Assembly (NCBI RefSeq): GCF_001279695.1
Contig: NZ_LGDD01000326.1
Coordinates: 1 to 64,000 of the forward strand
Direction: 5' to 3'
From: Streptomyces sp. WM6378
GTDB taxonomy: Bacteria; Actinomycetota; Actinomycetes; Streptomycetales; Streptomycetaceae
DNA length: 64,000 bases
Both the position numbers and the translations under genes were made by a program. Shown one piece after another: positions 63,632-64,000 of this stretch. Under the pieces are notes generated by a model, which saw only the letters and a program-made list of their open reading frames with translations, did no database searches and was not told the DNA's origin. Every line of letters begins with the position of its first letter. Position 1 is the first letter of the stretch.

Positions 63632-64000
63632 CAAGGGGATCGGAGCTGATCGCGGCCAGCATCTCGGCCTGGCACGGTCCGTCGAGCCGGACCCCGCGTC
63701 CGGTGACCTGTGCGACACCGCCCCACCTCCGCCACGCTCCGCTGCTCATGCTCTTCGCCCCGCTGACGGTGGGGAAGACACCCGCAGAGCAGGCCCCGCA
63801 GGGTGCTCACCTCCTGTGGAGGGCCCCCTCCACGCCGTACGGGCTGGAACGTCACCGGTCGTGACGCCGGGTGGGAGCATCCGGTCGGAGTTCCGGGCGG
63901 AGGCCGCGGGTGGACTCTGGACATGGAACATGCGCACCACGCCCTGCCCCACCGGGCGGCCGCGAAGATCAAGCCGGACTGGCAGTTGGGCGGCGGGGTG
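63632..64000. other. Window edge, no supported complete gene
   Basis: A frame open to the window end starts at 63923 on the plus strand (MEHAHHALPHRAAAKIKPDW), but without a clear ribosome site or enough sequence to judge. Confidence 0.3.

Overview
The window is high-GC actinobacterial DNA. GTG starts, stop-start overlaps (ATGA, GTGA), AGGAGG-type ribosome sites and many Streptomyces-type accessory families (helicase-associated-domain proteins, DUF5959-like, DUF6431-like, IS1182/IS5/IS4 transposases) point to Streptomyces or a close relative. It looks like an accessory, probably arm-type region: intact specialised-metabolism operons are separated by decayed genes and by at least ten insertion-sequence copies or remnants. 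I saw no tRNA, rRNA or CRISPR array.

Layout. 0.2-8.8 kb is mostly remnants (IS5 pieces, PfkB and GT20 fragments, a broken helicase) plus an intact secreted SGNH hydrolase and a few hypothetical or TPR proteins. 9.1-11.9 kb holds two small secreted proteins and a hypothetical. 12.04-13.88 kb is an intact IS1182-type element. 13.9-18.8 kb is a minus-strand terpenoid gene set: ABC ATPase, ABC permease, squalene/phytoene-synthase-like protein, polyprenyl diphosphate synthase and a class I terpene cyclase; an ANT(6)-like nucleotidyltransferase starts divergently. 19.9-23.7 kb is debris plus a zinc-ribbon protein and a methyltransferase. 23.7-26.3 kb is a DUF4157 toxin-like protein followed by a SUKH-like immunity candidate.

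The core of the window is a divergent pair of operons. On the minus strand (46.5 to 27.8 kb) is a PUFA-synthase-like iterative system: a thioester-reductase-like SDR, a PfaD-type trans enoyl reductase, a PfaA-like KS-AT-ACP-KR-DH protein with only one recognisable ACP, a KS-CLF-AT-DH-DH protein (PfaB/PfaC-like fusion), a separate dehydratase-like protein and an MMPL-family exporter. On the plus strand (49.96-58.32 kb) is a tightly coupled RiPP operon: a 42-residue precursor peptide, a hairpin, a JmjC/cupin oxygenase, a second cupin that has lost all three metal ligands, two YcaO-TfuA pairs, an MFS transporter and a GNAT acyltransferase. My working hypothesis is that the two operons make one hybrid product: the PUFA-type synthase makes an acyl chain, the YcaO-TfuA pairs and the cupin modify the peptide (backbone thioamidation is the obvious candidate), and the GNAT joins the two. 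A nested IS4-in-IS1182 insertion lies between the operons, so their linkage is an inference.

58.3-60.7 kb is again debris (IS630, tyrosine integrase, second IS1182 copy). 61.5-63.3 kb encodes a secreted trypsin-like protease with seven AFQAN repeats that look like a seven-bladed propeller. A non-coding/leader module is shared by 9.1 kb and 63.6 kb.
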